Assembly: GCA_002396645.1 (NCBI GenBank)
Contig: DGYI01000052.1
Span: 1-47,558, forward strand
Source of the DNA: Firmicutes bacterium UBA5010
Lineage (GTDB): Bacteria > Bacillota > Clostridia > Tissierellales > Sedimentibacteraceae
Reading direction: 5' to 3'
Length of the DNA: 47,558 nt
The translations under genes and the position numbers were made by a program. This document shows positions 1 through 9,085 of this stretch, piece by piece. The notes beneath the pieces are model-generated. The model had not been told where the DNA came from and searched no databases. It saw only the letters and a list, made by a program, of their open reading frames with translations. Position 1 is the stretch's first letter. Each line of letters begins with the position of its first letter.

Positions 1-20
1 ATAGGTTTGTCATTGGTCTG

Positions 21-53
21 AGGTGCAAAAAACAAATTTTTGCACCTTTTTTT
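21..53 (+). terminator. intrinsic terminator
   Basis: An 11-bp perfect stem (AGGTGCAAAAA / TTTTTGCACCT) with a 5-base loop is followed by a T run. It would end a plus-strand gene lying before the window; nothing of that gene can be seen. Confidence 0.8.
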
Positions 54-215
54 ATAAAAAAATAGCAACCCTGACATTCGTGTTATATAGAAAAAATTTA
101 AATTATATAAAAGATAAAAAACTATTTTATAGGCACTTAGAAACTTTCTATTTATGCAAGTAGTAAATTAGAAAAACTAAAATTTATAAAAATACAAATC
201 TGTTTTTTACATAAA

Positions 216-249
216 AAAAGCTGTTGCTTCTGTTTTTGCAACAGCTTTT
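216..249 (-). terminator. terminator of the amine oxidase gene
   Basis: A 12-bp stem, AAAAGCTGTTGC / GCAACAGCTTTT, lies just after the amine oxidase stop codon. Read on the minus strand it is followed by a T run. The 60-215 stretch before it is AT-rich and shows no gene. Confidence 0.85.
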
Positions 250-253
250 GAAA

Positions 254-1933
254 TTAATTATGATTATGAAAATGAGATGCGACTTGATTGGCGGCTGATT
301 TACCCGTTTGCAGTGCTCCTTGCATCCAGGCATGTTTTGTGGATACATGATCGCCTGCAAAGTATACCCTCGAATTAAACTCAGGTTTCAGCATCTCATA
401 GGCAAATAATTTCTTCTGTCCCGCAAGTGCCTGTGCAAAAGCACCTCTGGCATTTGGTTCATTATTCCATACAACCGTCTTATGGTCTTCTACAATAGAA
501 TCTAAAAATCCTTTCGGCAATCCGTGAACTTCCTCCACAGATTTCTTTATAAATTCATATCTGAATGCTTCTTCCATATTTCCGACTCTCGTTGCATTCA
601 GATGGAAATTATATGAGGCTACCAATACTCCGGGATCGTTAGGAGTACAGGATGTGCCCTCCGGACAACTCATATGCTCTCTTGGATAAAAAATATACTG
701 AATAGGTAAATCCGTCGAGGAAAAGCCCCCATCTATCCGTCCATAATCAGTGTCTTGTTCCCAAAAACGATTATTGCACATAAAAAGAGTTTTTTGTGAA
801 TCAACATAATTAAACTCTGCAATTGCCTGCATCTTAATGTTACTGAAATAGGGTTTGATTTCTACTTCTCTTAGGGTGGAGTATGGGATTGCACATACAA
901 CATAATCAAAAACATCTGTTTTTTCACTGGAATCTGCCGCATCATGATATCTCAGCATAACTTTGTTTCTATATTGCGACTGAAAAATGCCGGTAACAGT
1001 TTGACCAAAATTATAAGTAACAGTACCAATCTGTGAAGACGGAATGTTTTTATATTGGACAGGATACTCGTCTAAAAATGATTGAATAAAAGCATATGGC
1101 AAGTTCACAACCCCGCCTTCGATTGTATATATATTGCGATAATCGAGAGTATATTCCTCATGTATGATTTCATCATAACTGATGTTAAGTAATGCCCCTG
1201 TACCTGAATCAACACTCGCGATTAAACTGATAGCTCCTTGAGTTAATCCGAGATTTTCAAGGGTTTGTCGTACAGAATGACTTGCAAGAGTTAGGTATTC
1301 CACAGAATATTCAGGTAAAATTTGTATTATTTCCGACCTGACTCTCGGCGGAAGCTGCTTTACCAGATGAATAAAGGCATATTTATTAAGCTCTCCCCAC
1401 GGTGTGTTTCTTTCCAGAATACTTAATTCATATAAGGGATAAAGTATCTGCTCTATTGAATCCGTCGTTCTCAAGCGAGTATTATGTGCATAAATAAAGT
1501 TATTGCGCCTTGGTACTGAAAGAGGATAGGTGTTAAGCCCAAACAAATTGATGTAATGCCAGGTAGTCTCATGGCTTACAGGAATTCTGTGCGCACCAAA
1601 TTCATTGTAATACCTGCCATCCTGGCCAAAATAGTATGTATAAACCTTCCCCCCGACTCTGTCCTTGTTTGCATCCATAATTGTAACATCTGCCCCAAGT
1701 TTACGAAGCTCAAATGCAGCGGATAAGCCTCCCAATCCACCTCCGATTACACCAACCTTTACCCCCTGCATAGTTCCCGGTGATTCATAGTTTGTAATAT
1801 CTAAAGGAGGACCCAATAACCTGATAATATATTCATAGTCTACCAACCGGCCTTCTTCTTGTAATGAGCTTCTGAGCATTTCATGCCGTTGTTCATCTGT
1901 AGGATTAATTACTTGATTTAATGGAACATTCAT
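254..1933 (-). CDS. flavin amine oxidase (FAD-dependent monoamine / L-amino acid oxidase family)
   Basis: Predicted FAD-dependent amine oxidase of 559 residues, which would oxidise an amine or amino acid to the imine with electrons passed to the flavin. The Rossmann dinucleotide motif GGGLGG is at residues 64-69, with the ribose-binding acid at D87 and the DRVGGK motif at 91-96. The C-terminal FAD-binding segment FAGDHVSTKHAWMQGAL is typical of this family. About 55 residues precede the Rossmann fold, as in several bacterial L-amino acid oxidases. No signal peptide is seen, so it is probably cytoplasmic. The gene stands alone, with its own terminator downstream. The substrate cannot be read from sequence; protoporphyrinogen or phytoene oxidase-like roles are less likely given the C-terminal motif. 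Confidence 0.85.
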   Translation of the reverse strand: MNVPLNQVINPTDEQRHEMLRSSLQEEGRLVDYEYIIRLLGPPLDITNYESPGTMQGVKVGVIGGGLGGLSAAFELRKLGADVTIMDANKDRVGGKVYTYYFGQDGRYYNEFGAHRIPVSHETTWHYINLFGLNTYPLSVPRRNNFIYAHNTRLRTTDSIEQILYPLYELSILERNTPWGELNKYAFIHLVKQLPPRVRSEIIQILPEYSVEYLTLASHSVRQTLENLGLTQGAISLIASVDSGTGALLNISYDEIIHEEYTLDYRNIYTIEGGVVNLPYAFIQSFLDEYPVQYKNIPSSQIGTVTYNFGQTVTGIFQSQYRNKVMLRYHDAADSSEKTDVFDYVVCAIPYSTLREVEIKPYFSNIKMQAIAEFNYVDSQKTLFMCNNRFWEQDTDYGRIDGGFSSTDLPIQYIFYPREHMSCPEGTSCTPNDPGVLVASYNFHLNATRVGNMEEAFRYEFIKKSVEEVHGLPKGFLDSIVEDHKTVVWNNEPNARGAFAQALAGQKKLFAYEMLKPEFNSRVYFAGDHVSTKHAWMQGALQTGKSAANQVASHFHNHN

Positions 1934-2061
1934 TAATTATACCTCACAATATTGTTATATTAGTAATATATTCGAGATTTTATCAGATTATAACAAAATA
2001 GAACATGCAATAAGGTATGAATCTGCATGAAAAAGTGATGAGTTTAGATTATATGTGTGTT

Positions 2062-2343
2062 TTAAGTTATATAGCCCTCTATTCTTTCTATTCTCATTTT
2101 TAAGTCTTCTGCATTATTGCATATTTCATCCAGCCTGTCGAACCTTTGCTTGATTTCATCATGATTTTTGTAAATTTTGTCGAGTTTTTCATCTTCAGTA
2201 TCGAATTTATTATTGAAAACAACCATTATATTTTCAAAATTATGAATCCTGCTTTCAATTTTATCAAATCTTGCACTTATTTCTTCTTTGACGACATCTG
2301 TTACCATTTCTCTTATTGTCTGTAATAATTCATTATTCTCCAT
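2062..2343 (-). CDS. small coiled-coil protein, function unknown
   Basis: A 93-residue hydrophilic protein that is almost entirely heptad-like helix (repeated KIE, RFDKIESRI, QRFDRLDEI, MRIERIEGYI), so a coiled coil is likely from about residue 15 to the end. There is no signal peptide or membrane segment. The start has a good ribosome binding site (GAGAGG, 8 bases upstream). Similar short coiled-coil proteins are common next to unrelated clostridial genes and have no assigned role. The neighbours give no clue. Confidence 0.6.
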   Translation of the reverse strand: MENNELLQTIREMVTDVVKEEISARFDKIESRIHNFENIMVVFNNKFDTEDEKLDKIYKNHDEIKQRFDRLDEICNNAEDLKMRIERIEGYIT

Positions 2344-2522
2344 ATCAAAACCTCTCTATTTTTAATAATATATTATCGAGCAGCACAGACTGTGAAGTCA
2401 TTATTTATTTATATTATATTTTTTAAATATCTAATTAGTACAAAACTTAATTAAAGAAGCTAAAAATAAAATACCTTTAACATTTACAACTATTCTGCAT
2501 AAACTTAATAGAGGTGAAATAT

Positions 2523-2693
2523 ATGCAATCCTGTGAACTTGTTACTTACATAACCGCTATTGCTTGCGGTATTGCAAAATGCTGTACACTTGACGAAATT
2601 ACAGTGTTAGCTGCCGCCTTTGTGCAGTTAGGCGACACCTTAGAAACAATAGCTATTAATGAAGCATTATGTGTCAAGAGTGCAGGTAATTAA
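2523..2693 (+). CDS. DUF6774-like small protein (56 aa)
   Basis: A short gene starting at ATG 2523 behind an AGAGGTG ribosome binding site and ending at TAA 2691-2693. The 56-residue product is rich in Ala, Cys and Thr and contains ITAIACGIAKCC near residues 10-21, followed by a helix with LAAAFVQLGDTLETI. From memory this pattern (CELVT.ITAIAC.IAKCC, LGDTL) matches the DUF6774 family of small clostridial proteins, which has no known function. A bidirectional hairpin terminator follows at 2729-2772. Confidence 0.7.
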   Translation: MQSCELVTYITAIACGIAKCCTLDEITVLAAAFVQLGDTLETIAINEALCVKSAGN

Positions 2694-2728
2694 TCTGCAT
2701 TCTTTGTTTTTGTTTAATTATATAATTG

Positions 2729-2772
2729 AAAAAGTCCGGAACTCGCTGTTTATACCGTTTCCCAGACTTTTT
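2729..2772. terminator. bidirectional terminator
   Basis: AAAAAGTC-C-GGAA pairs with TTCC-CA-GACTTTTT around an 18-base loop. It lies between two convergent genes, the DUF6774-like gene and the GerMN lipoprotein gene, with A and T runs on the two sides. Confidence 0.65.
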
Positions 2773-2826
2773 ATCTCTTATAATCATCAAAACAAGATAA
2801 GAATATAATCTTAGTTTTTTAAATTC

Positions 2827-3858
2827 TTATTTATAATTATTAAATACAGGAGTTACTTCTGTATCCAGCAAGTCAAGTCCTGCTTCTTCAAAGCTGATAC
2901 CCTCAATGCTGAAATCAACTTCACTAAGTTCTCCGAATTGCTGTAAACACAAAACAACTATTTTATTTAATTCCTCATATTCTTCTTGTGTCAGCGCAAG
3001 AGCTCCCATGCTCAAATCAACTTTAGCAACTCCACCTGATACATTAACATCATTTAAGCTTATACCATATGGTATATTGTTTTGAACAGGCATATCTGAC
3101 GGAGGTCCGCTGAATAATCTTTCTAATACAATTTTCACGGGATTGCCTACAGTTTCAGCTGAAAATGTTATAGGAACATAATATCCTTCCAGCTCTGTTT
3201 CTGCGGTTTTATAGAATACTGTGTAATTTGCTCCATCCTCTGAGCCAACAAGGTTTATATTCTCTCTTTCAAAGGCTACATTAACGGGATATCCTTTTGC
3301 AAGTGATTCCATTTGTTGACCTTCTACTCTTATTTCAACCTTGTCAATAGTATCAAACTCTGTCAGTGTATAAGTTATTGCGGTAATCATATCCCTTTCA
3401 TCTTCATATGAAGCGGTATTCAATATGCTTTTAGTAAAATCAACAACACATAAACCATCTTTTATAGACATTCCTATTATCTCTGTTCCCTCAGGTATAG
3501 GTCCATGTAAGTCTGACTTAGCCATTTGTTTTTCCTTATCGCTTCCTACAACCATATGTCTTATTACAGCTTTTGCGATTCCTTCCTCCCAAGCTATATC
3601 TGTATTTACCGGAACTACAAAACCATTTGCATCCTTATAATACGCTATTATGCTCTTTGTTTTAAAATCTTGATTTATTGATATTGTTTCAACAACTTCT
3701 TCATCCTCTGTGTCATCCTCAAGTATAGCGAAGTAGTCAAACGCCTTCTGTTTTTCTTCATTTTTTAGACCTGCCATCATATCGAGTGTGCTGCAACCTG
3801 TCAGTGCTATGATTATTGCTATGGCCAGCGCTATATGTAATAATCTTTTTAAACCCAC
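2827..3858 (-). CDS. GerMN-domain lipoprotein (GerM-like)
   Basis: A 343-residue lipoprotein with two GerMN domains. The N-terminus (basic residues, hydrophobic stretch, then LTGCS) is a lipoprotein signal with the lipid-accepting Cys near residue 22. The first GerMN domain covers about residues 75-205 (HMVVGS, GPIPEGTEIIG, VVDFTKSI, TLTEFDTIDKVEIRVEG). The second covers about 215-330 (VLERLFSGPP, IPYGISLNDVNV, VDLSMG, LCLQQFGELSEVDFSIEG). In Bacillus, GerM acts in sporulation and germination, probably at the septal membrane and peptidoglycan, but GerMN domains also occur in other envelope proteins. The start is GTG at 3858 behind an AGGAGG site. The gene is monocistronic. Confidence 0.85.
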   Translation of the reverse strand: MGLKRLLHIALAIAIIIALTGCSTLDMMAGLKNEEKQKAFDYFAILEDDTEDEEVVETISINQDFKTKSIIAYYKDANGFVVPVNTDIAWEEGIAKAVIRHMVVGSDKEKQMAKSDLHGPIPEGTEIIGMSIKDGLCVVDFTKSILNTASYEDERDMITAITYTLTEFDTIDKVEIRVEGQQMESLAKGYPVNVAFERENINLVGSEDGANYTVFYKTAETELEGYYVPITFSAETVGNPVKIVLERLFSGPPSDMPVQNNIPYGISLNDVNVSGGVAKVDLSMGALALTQEEYEELNKIVVLCLQQFGELSEVDFSIEGISFEEAGLDLLDTEVTPVFNNYK

Positions 3859-4077
3859 TTTTGTATACCTCCTTTATTCTATATATAAATTATATTAATC
3901 TCCGACTGTTTTATACCATTTTGTATTTCATAAAGTTATATCAATATAAATATTTAGTTAAAACTTTGATAAATATAATACATATGACTAAAAGTTCTCA
4001 TGATTTAATAAAAAACTTATATAATTTATAAATGATGTATTCTATATAAATAAAATTTTTGAGAGGTAAGAGAAAGC

Positions 4078-5430
4078 ATGAATGAATTTTTATCGGCTGC
4101 ACAAGCCTTAAATAAATTAATAAGCAGCATTATATGGGGACCTTTAATGCTGCTTCTGATACTTGGAACCGGCATATACTTTACTTTAAGAACAAATTTT
4201 TTTCAGATAAGAAAATTTAAATTGATGTTAGATAAAACTATATTTTCTATTTTTAAAAAGCCTTTAAATACTAATAAAAAACTGATAAGCCCTTTTCAAG
4301 CTTTAACGACCGCCCTTGCGGGAACTATAGGTACAGGCAATATAGTCGGAACCGCAACGGCAATAGCCATCGGAGGACCCGGGGCGTTATTTTGGATTGT
4401 TATAAGCTCTTTTTTCGGTATGATAACAAAATATGCAGAGATATTGCTGGCTGTAAAGTATAGGGTAATAAAGGCTGACGGTGAAATTGCGGGAGGTCCT
4501 ATGTACTATATACAAAATGGACTTAAAAGCAGGTTTTTAGCTTTATCCTTTGCTGTATTCGGACTGCTTGCCTCTTTCGGTATAGGCAATATAGCTCAAG
4601 TTAATTCCATTTCCACATCTATGTACAGCTCATTGAGAATTGAACCTCTTTATACAGGAATTGCAGTAGCTATACTTGTATCGCTTGTTATAATAGGCAA
4701 TGTGCAAAGAATAGCAAAAACAACAGAAAAAATAGTACCTTTTATGACAGTTTTTTATATTATCATAACTGTTATTGTCCTTGTTAAAAATTATCAAAAT
4801 ATACTTAGCTCTGTCATGCTTGTTATCAGCTCAGCTTTTAATGAAACTTCCGCAATCGGCGGTTTTGTCGGATCAAGTCTTATGCTTACTATTAAAAGCG
4901 GCATATCAAAGGGGGTTTTCACCAACGAAGCAGGCCTTGGAAGTTCACCAATCGCACATGCAATGGCAGACACCGATCATCCCGTAAGTCAAGCTATGTG
5001 GGGAATATTTGAGGTTTTCGTCGACACTATACTTATATGTTCATGCACGGGTATTGCAATAATTTCCTCTGGTAAATGGTCATCCGGACTACTGGGCGCT
5101 GAGCTTGCAATATCTGCCTTTTCCGTAGGATTAGGAAATTTTGCTCCTCACGCGATATCCTTCTCTTTGCTATTTTTTGCATTTTTGAGCTTATTGGGAT
5201 GGTCATTTTACGGAGAAAAATGTCTTGAATACATTGTCAAAACCGATAAATTTAATTTTCTTTATAAAATTTTATTTTCCTGTGTAATAGTAATAGGTGC
5301 AACGAGCGATCTTAGAATTGTATGGGATATTTCCGACACTCTCAACGGCTTTATGGCAATACCTAATCTAATAGCACTCTTAGCTTTATCAAATATAGTT
5401 ATCAGTACGACAAAAGATTATTTTAAATAG
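4078..5430 (+). CDS. agcS: alanine/glycine:cation symporter (AGCS family)
   Basis: A 450-residue polytopic membrane protein with about ten hydrophobic segments, of normal family length. The AGCS signature is clear: GTIGTGNIVGTATAIAIGG near residues 80-98, AGGPMYYIQNGL, and later GVFTNEAGLGSSPIAHA near residues 278-294. Family members import alanine or glycine with Na+ or H+. The ribosome binding site (GAGAGGTAAG) lies just upstream of ATG 4078. The gene stands alone, between the lipoprotein gene (opposite strand) and an unknown gene. Confidence 0.93.
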   Translation: MNEFLSAAQALNKLISSIIWGPLMLLLILGTGIYFTLRTNFFQIRKFKLMLDKTIFSIFKKPLNTNKKLISPFQALTTALAGTIGTGNIVGTATAIAIGGPGALFWIVISSFFGMITKYAEILLAVKYRVIKADGEIAGGPMYYIQNGLKSRFLALSFAVFGLLASFGIGNIAQVNSISTSMYSSLRIEPLYTGIAVAILVSLVIIGNVQRIAKTTEKIVPFMTVFYIIITVIVLVKNYQNILSSVMLVISSAFNETSAIGGFVGSSLMLTIKSGISKGVFTNEAGLGSSPIAHAMADTDHPVSQAMWGIFEVFVDTILICSCTGIAIISSGKWSSGLLGAELAISAFSVGLGNFAPHAISFSLLFFAFLSLLGWSFYGEKCLEYIVKTDKFNFLYKILFSCVIVIGATSDLRIVWDISDTLNGFMAIPNLIALLALSNIVISTTKDYFK

Positions 5431-5436
5431 CTGTCA

Positions 5437-5472
5437 AATAAGTATTCAGAATATCTGCTTTAAATACTTATT
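5437..5472 (+). terminator. possible terminator after the symporter gene
   Basis: A 10-bp inverted repeat, AATAAGTATT / AATACTTATT, with a 16-base loop, starts seven bases after the symporter stop. There is no strong T run, so termination may be weak. Confidence 0.4.
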
Positions 5473-5550
5473 CTAAATAAATCTGTACAAACATTTATTT
5501 TTTTGATACAATCTTTATATTAAGTTAAAAGATTTGAAAAGGAGTTTAAA

Positions 5551-6159
5551 ATGCTTTCTATAAGTACAAACTTGCATTTTGGAAAGATTTTACTTGAAAA
5601 AATCGGCATATCCGAAGAATTAGCAACAGATATTGATTTGTTAAGCTATGTTATCGGTCTTGCATCACCTAAAACAATTTTTGACGAACTGGATGAATAT
5701 CATACACTTGATGAAGACGGAAATATTGATGTAAGAGAGTTTTATGAAAAATTTAATATAAAAGAATTGTCGCTGGAGGCTAGGTCTTTTGTTCTGGGCT
5801 ATTATGGAAGCTTATGGCTGGAAGAATATTATAAATTTAACACAAGTAAATTGACTATACACAATATAGAAGGACTTTCGGATGATGAGTTAATTCTCTC
5901 ACTGTCAAATACAGTTAAATATTATGATATGATATCTGTCGGAGATTTTTATAAAAAGATAAGATATTCTATATTAACTTATGATTCCAATCTAAACTTG
6001 AATGAAACCGAACACATAAATTTCGGCAAAGTAAAAGAAATATTAGCTGATTACTTTAACGAGCCTATTCCGTCAGTTGAGCATAAAAATTTAATAGGCC
6101 AGAATGAGTACAATAATTTCATCGATAAAAGCTGCATCAAATTTTTGAAATCATTATAA
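5551..6159 (+). CDS. hypothetical protein (possible degenerate zinc-dependent phospholipase C-like fold)
   Basis: A 202-residue soluble protein with no signal peptide. I do not firmly recognise it. The order of features, a FGKILLEKIG helix at the start and FVLGYYGSLWLEEYYKF near residues 80-96, is faintly like small bacterial hydrolases of the zinc-dependent phospholipase C fold, but the metal-binding histidines are not evident, so this is a weak guess. The start has a good ribosome binding site (AAAGGAG). A terminator hairpin follows immediately, so the gene is probably transcribed alone. Confidence 0.55.
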   Translation: MLSISTNLHFGKILLEKIGISEELATDIDLLSYVIGLASPKTIFDELDEYHTLDEDGNIDVREFYEKFNIKELSLEARSFVLGYYGSLWLEEYYKFNTSKLTIHNIEGLSDDELILSLSNTVKYYDMISVGDFYKKIRYSILTYDSNLNLNETEHINFGKVKEILADYFNEPIPSVEHKNLIGQNEYNNFIDKSCIKFLKSL

Positions 6160-6160
6160 T

Positions 6161-6190
6161 AAAAACTCTGATTTGAGTTTTTATTTTTTA
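6161..6190 (+). terminator. intrinsic terminator
   Basis: The stem AAAAACTC / GAGTTTTT with a 6-base loop is followed by ATTTTTTA, directly after the hypothetical gene. Confidence 0.75.
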
Positions 6191-6344
6191 TATACTATTA
6201 AAAATTTATAAAATCTTAATGTTTTTATAATAATAAATTAACTTTAATCTTTTATACTATGAGATAATATGTATAACATATTAACAATGGCTCAGCTTGC
6301 TGAGACTATGATATAGTATTACTATTTATAGAGGAGTGTATTCA

Positions 6345-6971
6345 ATGAAATTTAAATATATATTTTTTGATTTTGACGGAACGATTGCAGATACTGAAAT
6401 AATAAATTTTAAGATATTTGAACAACTTGCAGATAAGTATAATCTAAAAAGGATTTCTTATGATGAGTTGATTCATATAAAGAAAATGAGCGCAAGACAA
6501 TTAATTGATTATCTGCATGTAAAAAAACGCAAATTACCTTTTATTTTAAGAAGAGGTAAAAAGCTGTTAAATCAAAATATCAGAAATGTCGAATTATGCA
6601 AAGATAACTTTATTGATATTGCGACAATATTAAAATCCAAAGGGGTAAAGCTTGCAATTATAACTTCAAATTCCAGAAGGAATGTTAATTCATTTTTGCA
6701 AAAACATAAGTTTGATTGCTTTGACTTTATAATCAGTTCCTCTTTATTTGGCAAAGAGCACAAGATAAGAAAAATAATAAAAAGAGAAAGACTGAATTTG
6801 GACGAGGTTTTGTATGTCGGTGATGAAATAAGAGACATTGCGGCGGCAAAATCATCCAACATAAAGATTGCAACAGTAGCTTGGGGGTATAACACTGTCG
6901 AAAGCCTTTTAGATCATGAACCGGACTATCTGCTAAATGATCCTGAGGAATTAATAGATATATGCGTATAG
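6345..6971 (+). CDS. HAD-superfamily phosphatase (phosphoglycolate phosphatase / PpaX-like)
   Basis: A 208-residue haloacid dehalogenase-fold hydrolase. Motif I is FFDFDGT with the nucleophile and acid at D9 and D11. Motif II is IITSNS, and motif IV is YVGDEIRDIAAA near the C-terminus. The segment between I and II is the helical cap of subfamily I enzymes such as Gph/PpaX. I place the start at ATG 6345, eight bases after GAGGAG; a GTG at 6336 is in frame but overlaps that ribosome binding site. The likely substrate is a small phosphate ester such as phosphoglycolate or pyrophosphate; sequence alone does not decide. A strong hairpin follows. Confidence 0.82.
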   Translation: MKFKYIFFDFDGTIADTEIINFKIFEQLADKYNLKRISYDELIHIKKMSARQLIDYLHVKKRKLPFILRRGKKLLNQNIRNVELCKDNFIDIATILKSKGVKLAIITSNSRRNVNSFLQKHKFDCFDFIISSSLFGKEHKIRKIIKRERLNLDEVLYVGDEIRDIAAAKSSNIKIATVAWGYNTVESLLDHEPDYLLNDPEELIDICV

Positions 6972-6972
6972 T

Positions 6973-7018
6973 AATACGAATGATATGTTTTTATATAAAT
7001 AAATCGTTCGTATTTTTA
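6973..7018 (+). terminator. terminator / possible leader hairpin before glutamine synthetase
   Basis: A 12-bp stem, AATACGAATGAT / ATCGTTCGTATT (one G-T pair), is followed by TTTAT. It ends the HAD gene. The left arm is repeated as ATACGAATGATATG at 7067-7080, just ahead of the glutamine synthetase ribosome binding site. Confidence 0.7.
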
Positions 7019-7113
7019 TATGTTTGGATGCTTTTTTTTTAGTTTCAAAAACTTTTTCTTGCCAATATACGAATGATATGATATATTTTATTTTAAAAAA
7101 CAGGAGGTACCAA

Positions 7114-9006
7114 ATGAATAATAAAATTTACACAATTAAATCTGATTGTCATACAAAAGACAGTTTAACAGTAATCTTAAAGGATCATCCTGAAATACAG
7201 TTTGTATCACTTATGGGAATTGATATAGGCGGTAACGGGACAGACGAAAAAATTCCTGTTAAGCTCTTTTTAAATGATATAGATAATATGTTAAAGTACG
7301 GTATACAGACAGACGGCTCCAGTGTTGAGCTTCAGGGCATAGCTATATTAAATAATGCCAGAGTTGATTTGGTACCCGACATTGACAGTACATGGTTTGT
7401 TGATTACAATAATGATTACTTGTGCGAGGAGAACGGTTTGCCTGTTGGAACTCTGAAGATACCTTCATTTCTTGTTCACAACCACAAGGAGGTTTGCTCG
7501 CGTTCAATTTTGAAAAGATCAACTGAAAATTTCAAGAATAAAATAAGAGTTTTGCTCCATGACAATCCGCAAATATGCAGAAAGCACGGGTTTCAATATG
7601 AAGATATACAAGAAGTATTGACAACAAGTGCCACAGAGCTTGAAATGTGGGTGCAGACACCGGAGCAAAGTGCTGATCTGGAGGCTTTATCAGCATCTCA
7701 AACTCTTAAAGAGCAATACTGGAAAAGAACTATGGGAACTGTGAGAACAGTTATTGAAAAGAGCATGACTGAACTTGAAAGATACGGCTTAGAGCCCGAG
7801 ATGGCTCATAAAGAAGTCGGAGGAATAACTAATACTATTGATTCATCAGGGAAAATAACTCATGTTATGGAGCAATTAGAGATAGATTGGAAATACTCCA
7901 ATCCGCTTCAAGCTGCGGACAATGAAATTCTCGTAAGAGAGGTCTTGGAAGATATGTTCAGAAGTCACGGGCTCGTTGTAAGCTTCAAGGCTAAGCCGCT
8001 TGAAGGCGTTGCCGGAAACGGAGAACATATTCACTTAGGTATTGCAATAAAAACAAATAAGGGAACAAGAATCAATCTATTTTCTCCTTCGGAAATGAAA
8101 AGGGACTATTTGAGTGAAATAGGATATGGAGCTTTAATGGGGATTCTAAAGAATTATGAGGTTATAAATCCCTTTGTAACGGCTACAAATGACGCATTTA
8201 ACAGATTAAAGCCCGGCTTTGAAGCACCGGTTTGTATTGTCACTTCACTTGGAGGAAGCAAGGAAAGCCCGTCAAGAAACAGATCTGTACTGGTAGGAGT
8301 AATAAAGGATATCGAAAACCCTTTTGCTACAAGGTTTGAGCTAAGATCACCAAATCCGTACTCTAACACATATTTAGTTATGTCAGCATGCTTCCAGGCA
8401 ATGCTTGACGGAATAAAAGCTGCATTAGCAAGCGGCTTGAGTACCGAAGAGCTCGAAAAGGAAATATCCAAAAAAGTCGGAGAAGATGCTTTCTATCTAA
8501 GTAAAGACAGAGAATACAGAAGTGAAGAAGATGTATTCGAGCATTATACTGAAGAAGAAAGAGAGCATTTATATGGCAAGGCTCCCTCAACTGTATGGGA
8601 AAATCTGGAGGCATTTAACAAGTGTGAGGACAGACAGCGTGTTTTAAAGGATGGAGATGTATTTACAGATGACATTATAAATTCTTTTGTATTAGTAACA
8701 CAGGAAAAATGGATAAATGAACTCAAGGTCAGGATAATACCGAGCAATATAGCTATAATAAGAAAATTTGTAAGACTTCATAATGACGCTGACTGTGACA
8801 TGGATGTTATAAACTGGGAGAATGTAATGTTCTTAAAAACAAAATTGATGAAGGATACAATGCACAAAAAAAGTATTTTCACACGATTAGTCGATGCCTT
8901 GGACAATAAGAATTACTCTACAGCTTCTGAACTTCAAAAGCATATGAATGATAAAATGACGGAACTTAGGCTTGCATACAGTACTTACAAGAAAAATATA
9001 TTTTAG
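7114..9006 (+). CDS. glnA: glutamine synthetase, long (630 aa) form
   Basis: ATP-dependent synthesis of glutamine from glutamate and ammonia. The N-terminal beta-grasp part (FVSLMGIDIGGN, then LKYGIQTDGSSVELQGIA) is followed by the catalytic barrel: ERYGLEPEMAHKEVGG (metal-ligand acid strand), NGEHIHLGI (His loop), GFEAPVCIVTSLGG, SRNRSVLVGV and ATRFELRSPNPYSNTYL. About 170 residues follow the catalytic core, making 630 in all, against about 440-470 for type I enzymes. This longer form is one I associate with clostridia. I chose ATG 7114 because CAGGAGGT lies just upstream; the frame is open 30 codons further without a ribosome binding site. The preceding hairpin and its repeated arm suggest possible leader control. 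Confidence 0.9.
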   Translation: MNNKIYTIKSDCHTKDSLTVILKDHPEIQFVSLMGIDIGGNGTDEKIPVKLFLNDIDNMLKYGIQTDGSSVELQGIAILNNARVDLVPDIDSTWFVDYNNDYLCEENGLPVGTLKIPSFLVHNHKEVCSRSILKRSTENFKNKIRVLLHDNPQICRKHGFQYEDIQEVLTTSATELEMWVQTPEQSADLEALSASQTLKEQYWKRTMGTVRTVIEKSMTELERYGLEPEMAHKEVGGITNTIDSSGKITHVMEQLEIDWKYSNPLQAADNEILVREVLEDMFRSHGLVVSFKAKPLEGVAGNGEHIHLGIAIKTNKGTRINLFSPSEMKRDYLSEIGYGALMGILKNYEVINPFVTATNDAFNRLKPGFEAPVCIVTSLGGSKESPSRNRSVLVGVIKDIENPFATRFELRSPNPYSNTYLVMSACFQAMLDGIKAALASGLSTEELEKEISKKVGEDAFYLSKDREYRSEEDVFEHYTEEEREHLYGKAPSTVWENLEAFNKCEDRQRVLKDGDVFTDDIINSFVLVTQEKWINELKVRIIPSNIAIIRKFVRLHNDADCDMDVINWENVMFLKTKLMKDTMHKKSIFTRLVDALDNKNYSTASELQKHMNDKMTELRLAYSTYKKNIF

Positions 9007-9017
9007 CATATATAAAT

Positions 9018-9053
9018 AAAACAGCTCAAACACCTTAGTATTGAGCTGTTTTT
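9018..9053 (+). terminator. intrinsic terminator of glutamine synthetase
   Basis: A 12-bp stem, AAAACAGCTCAA / TTGAGCTGTTTT, with an 11-base loop ends in a T run. Confidence 0.85.
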
Positions 9054-9085
9054 ATATTGTGCCTAATATTGTCACAATCTAAATT

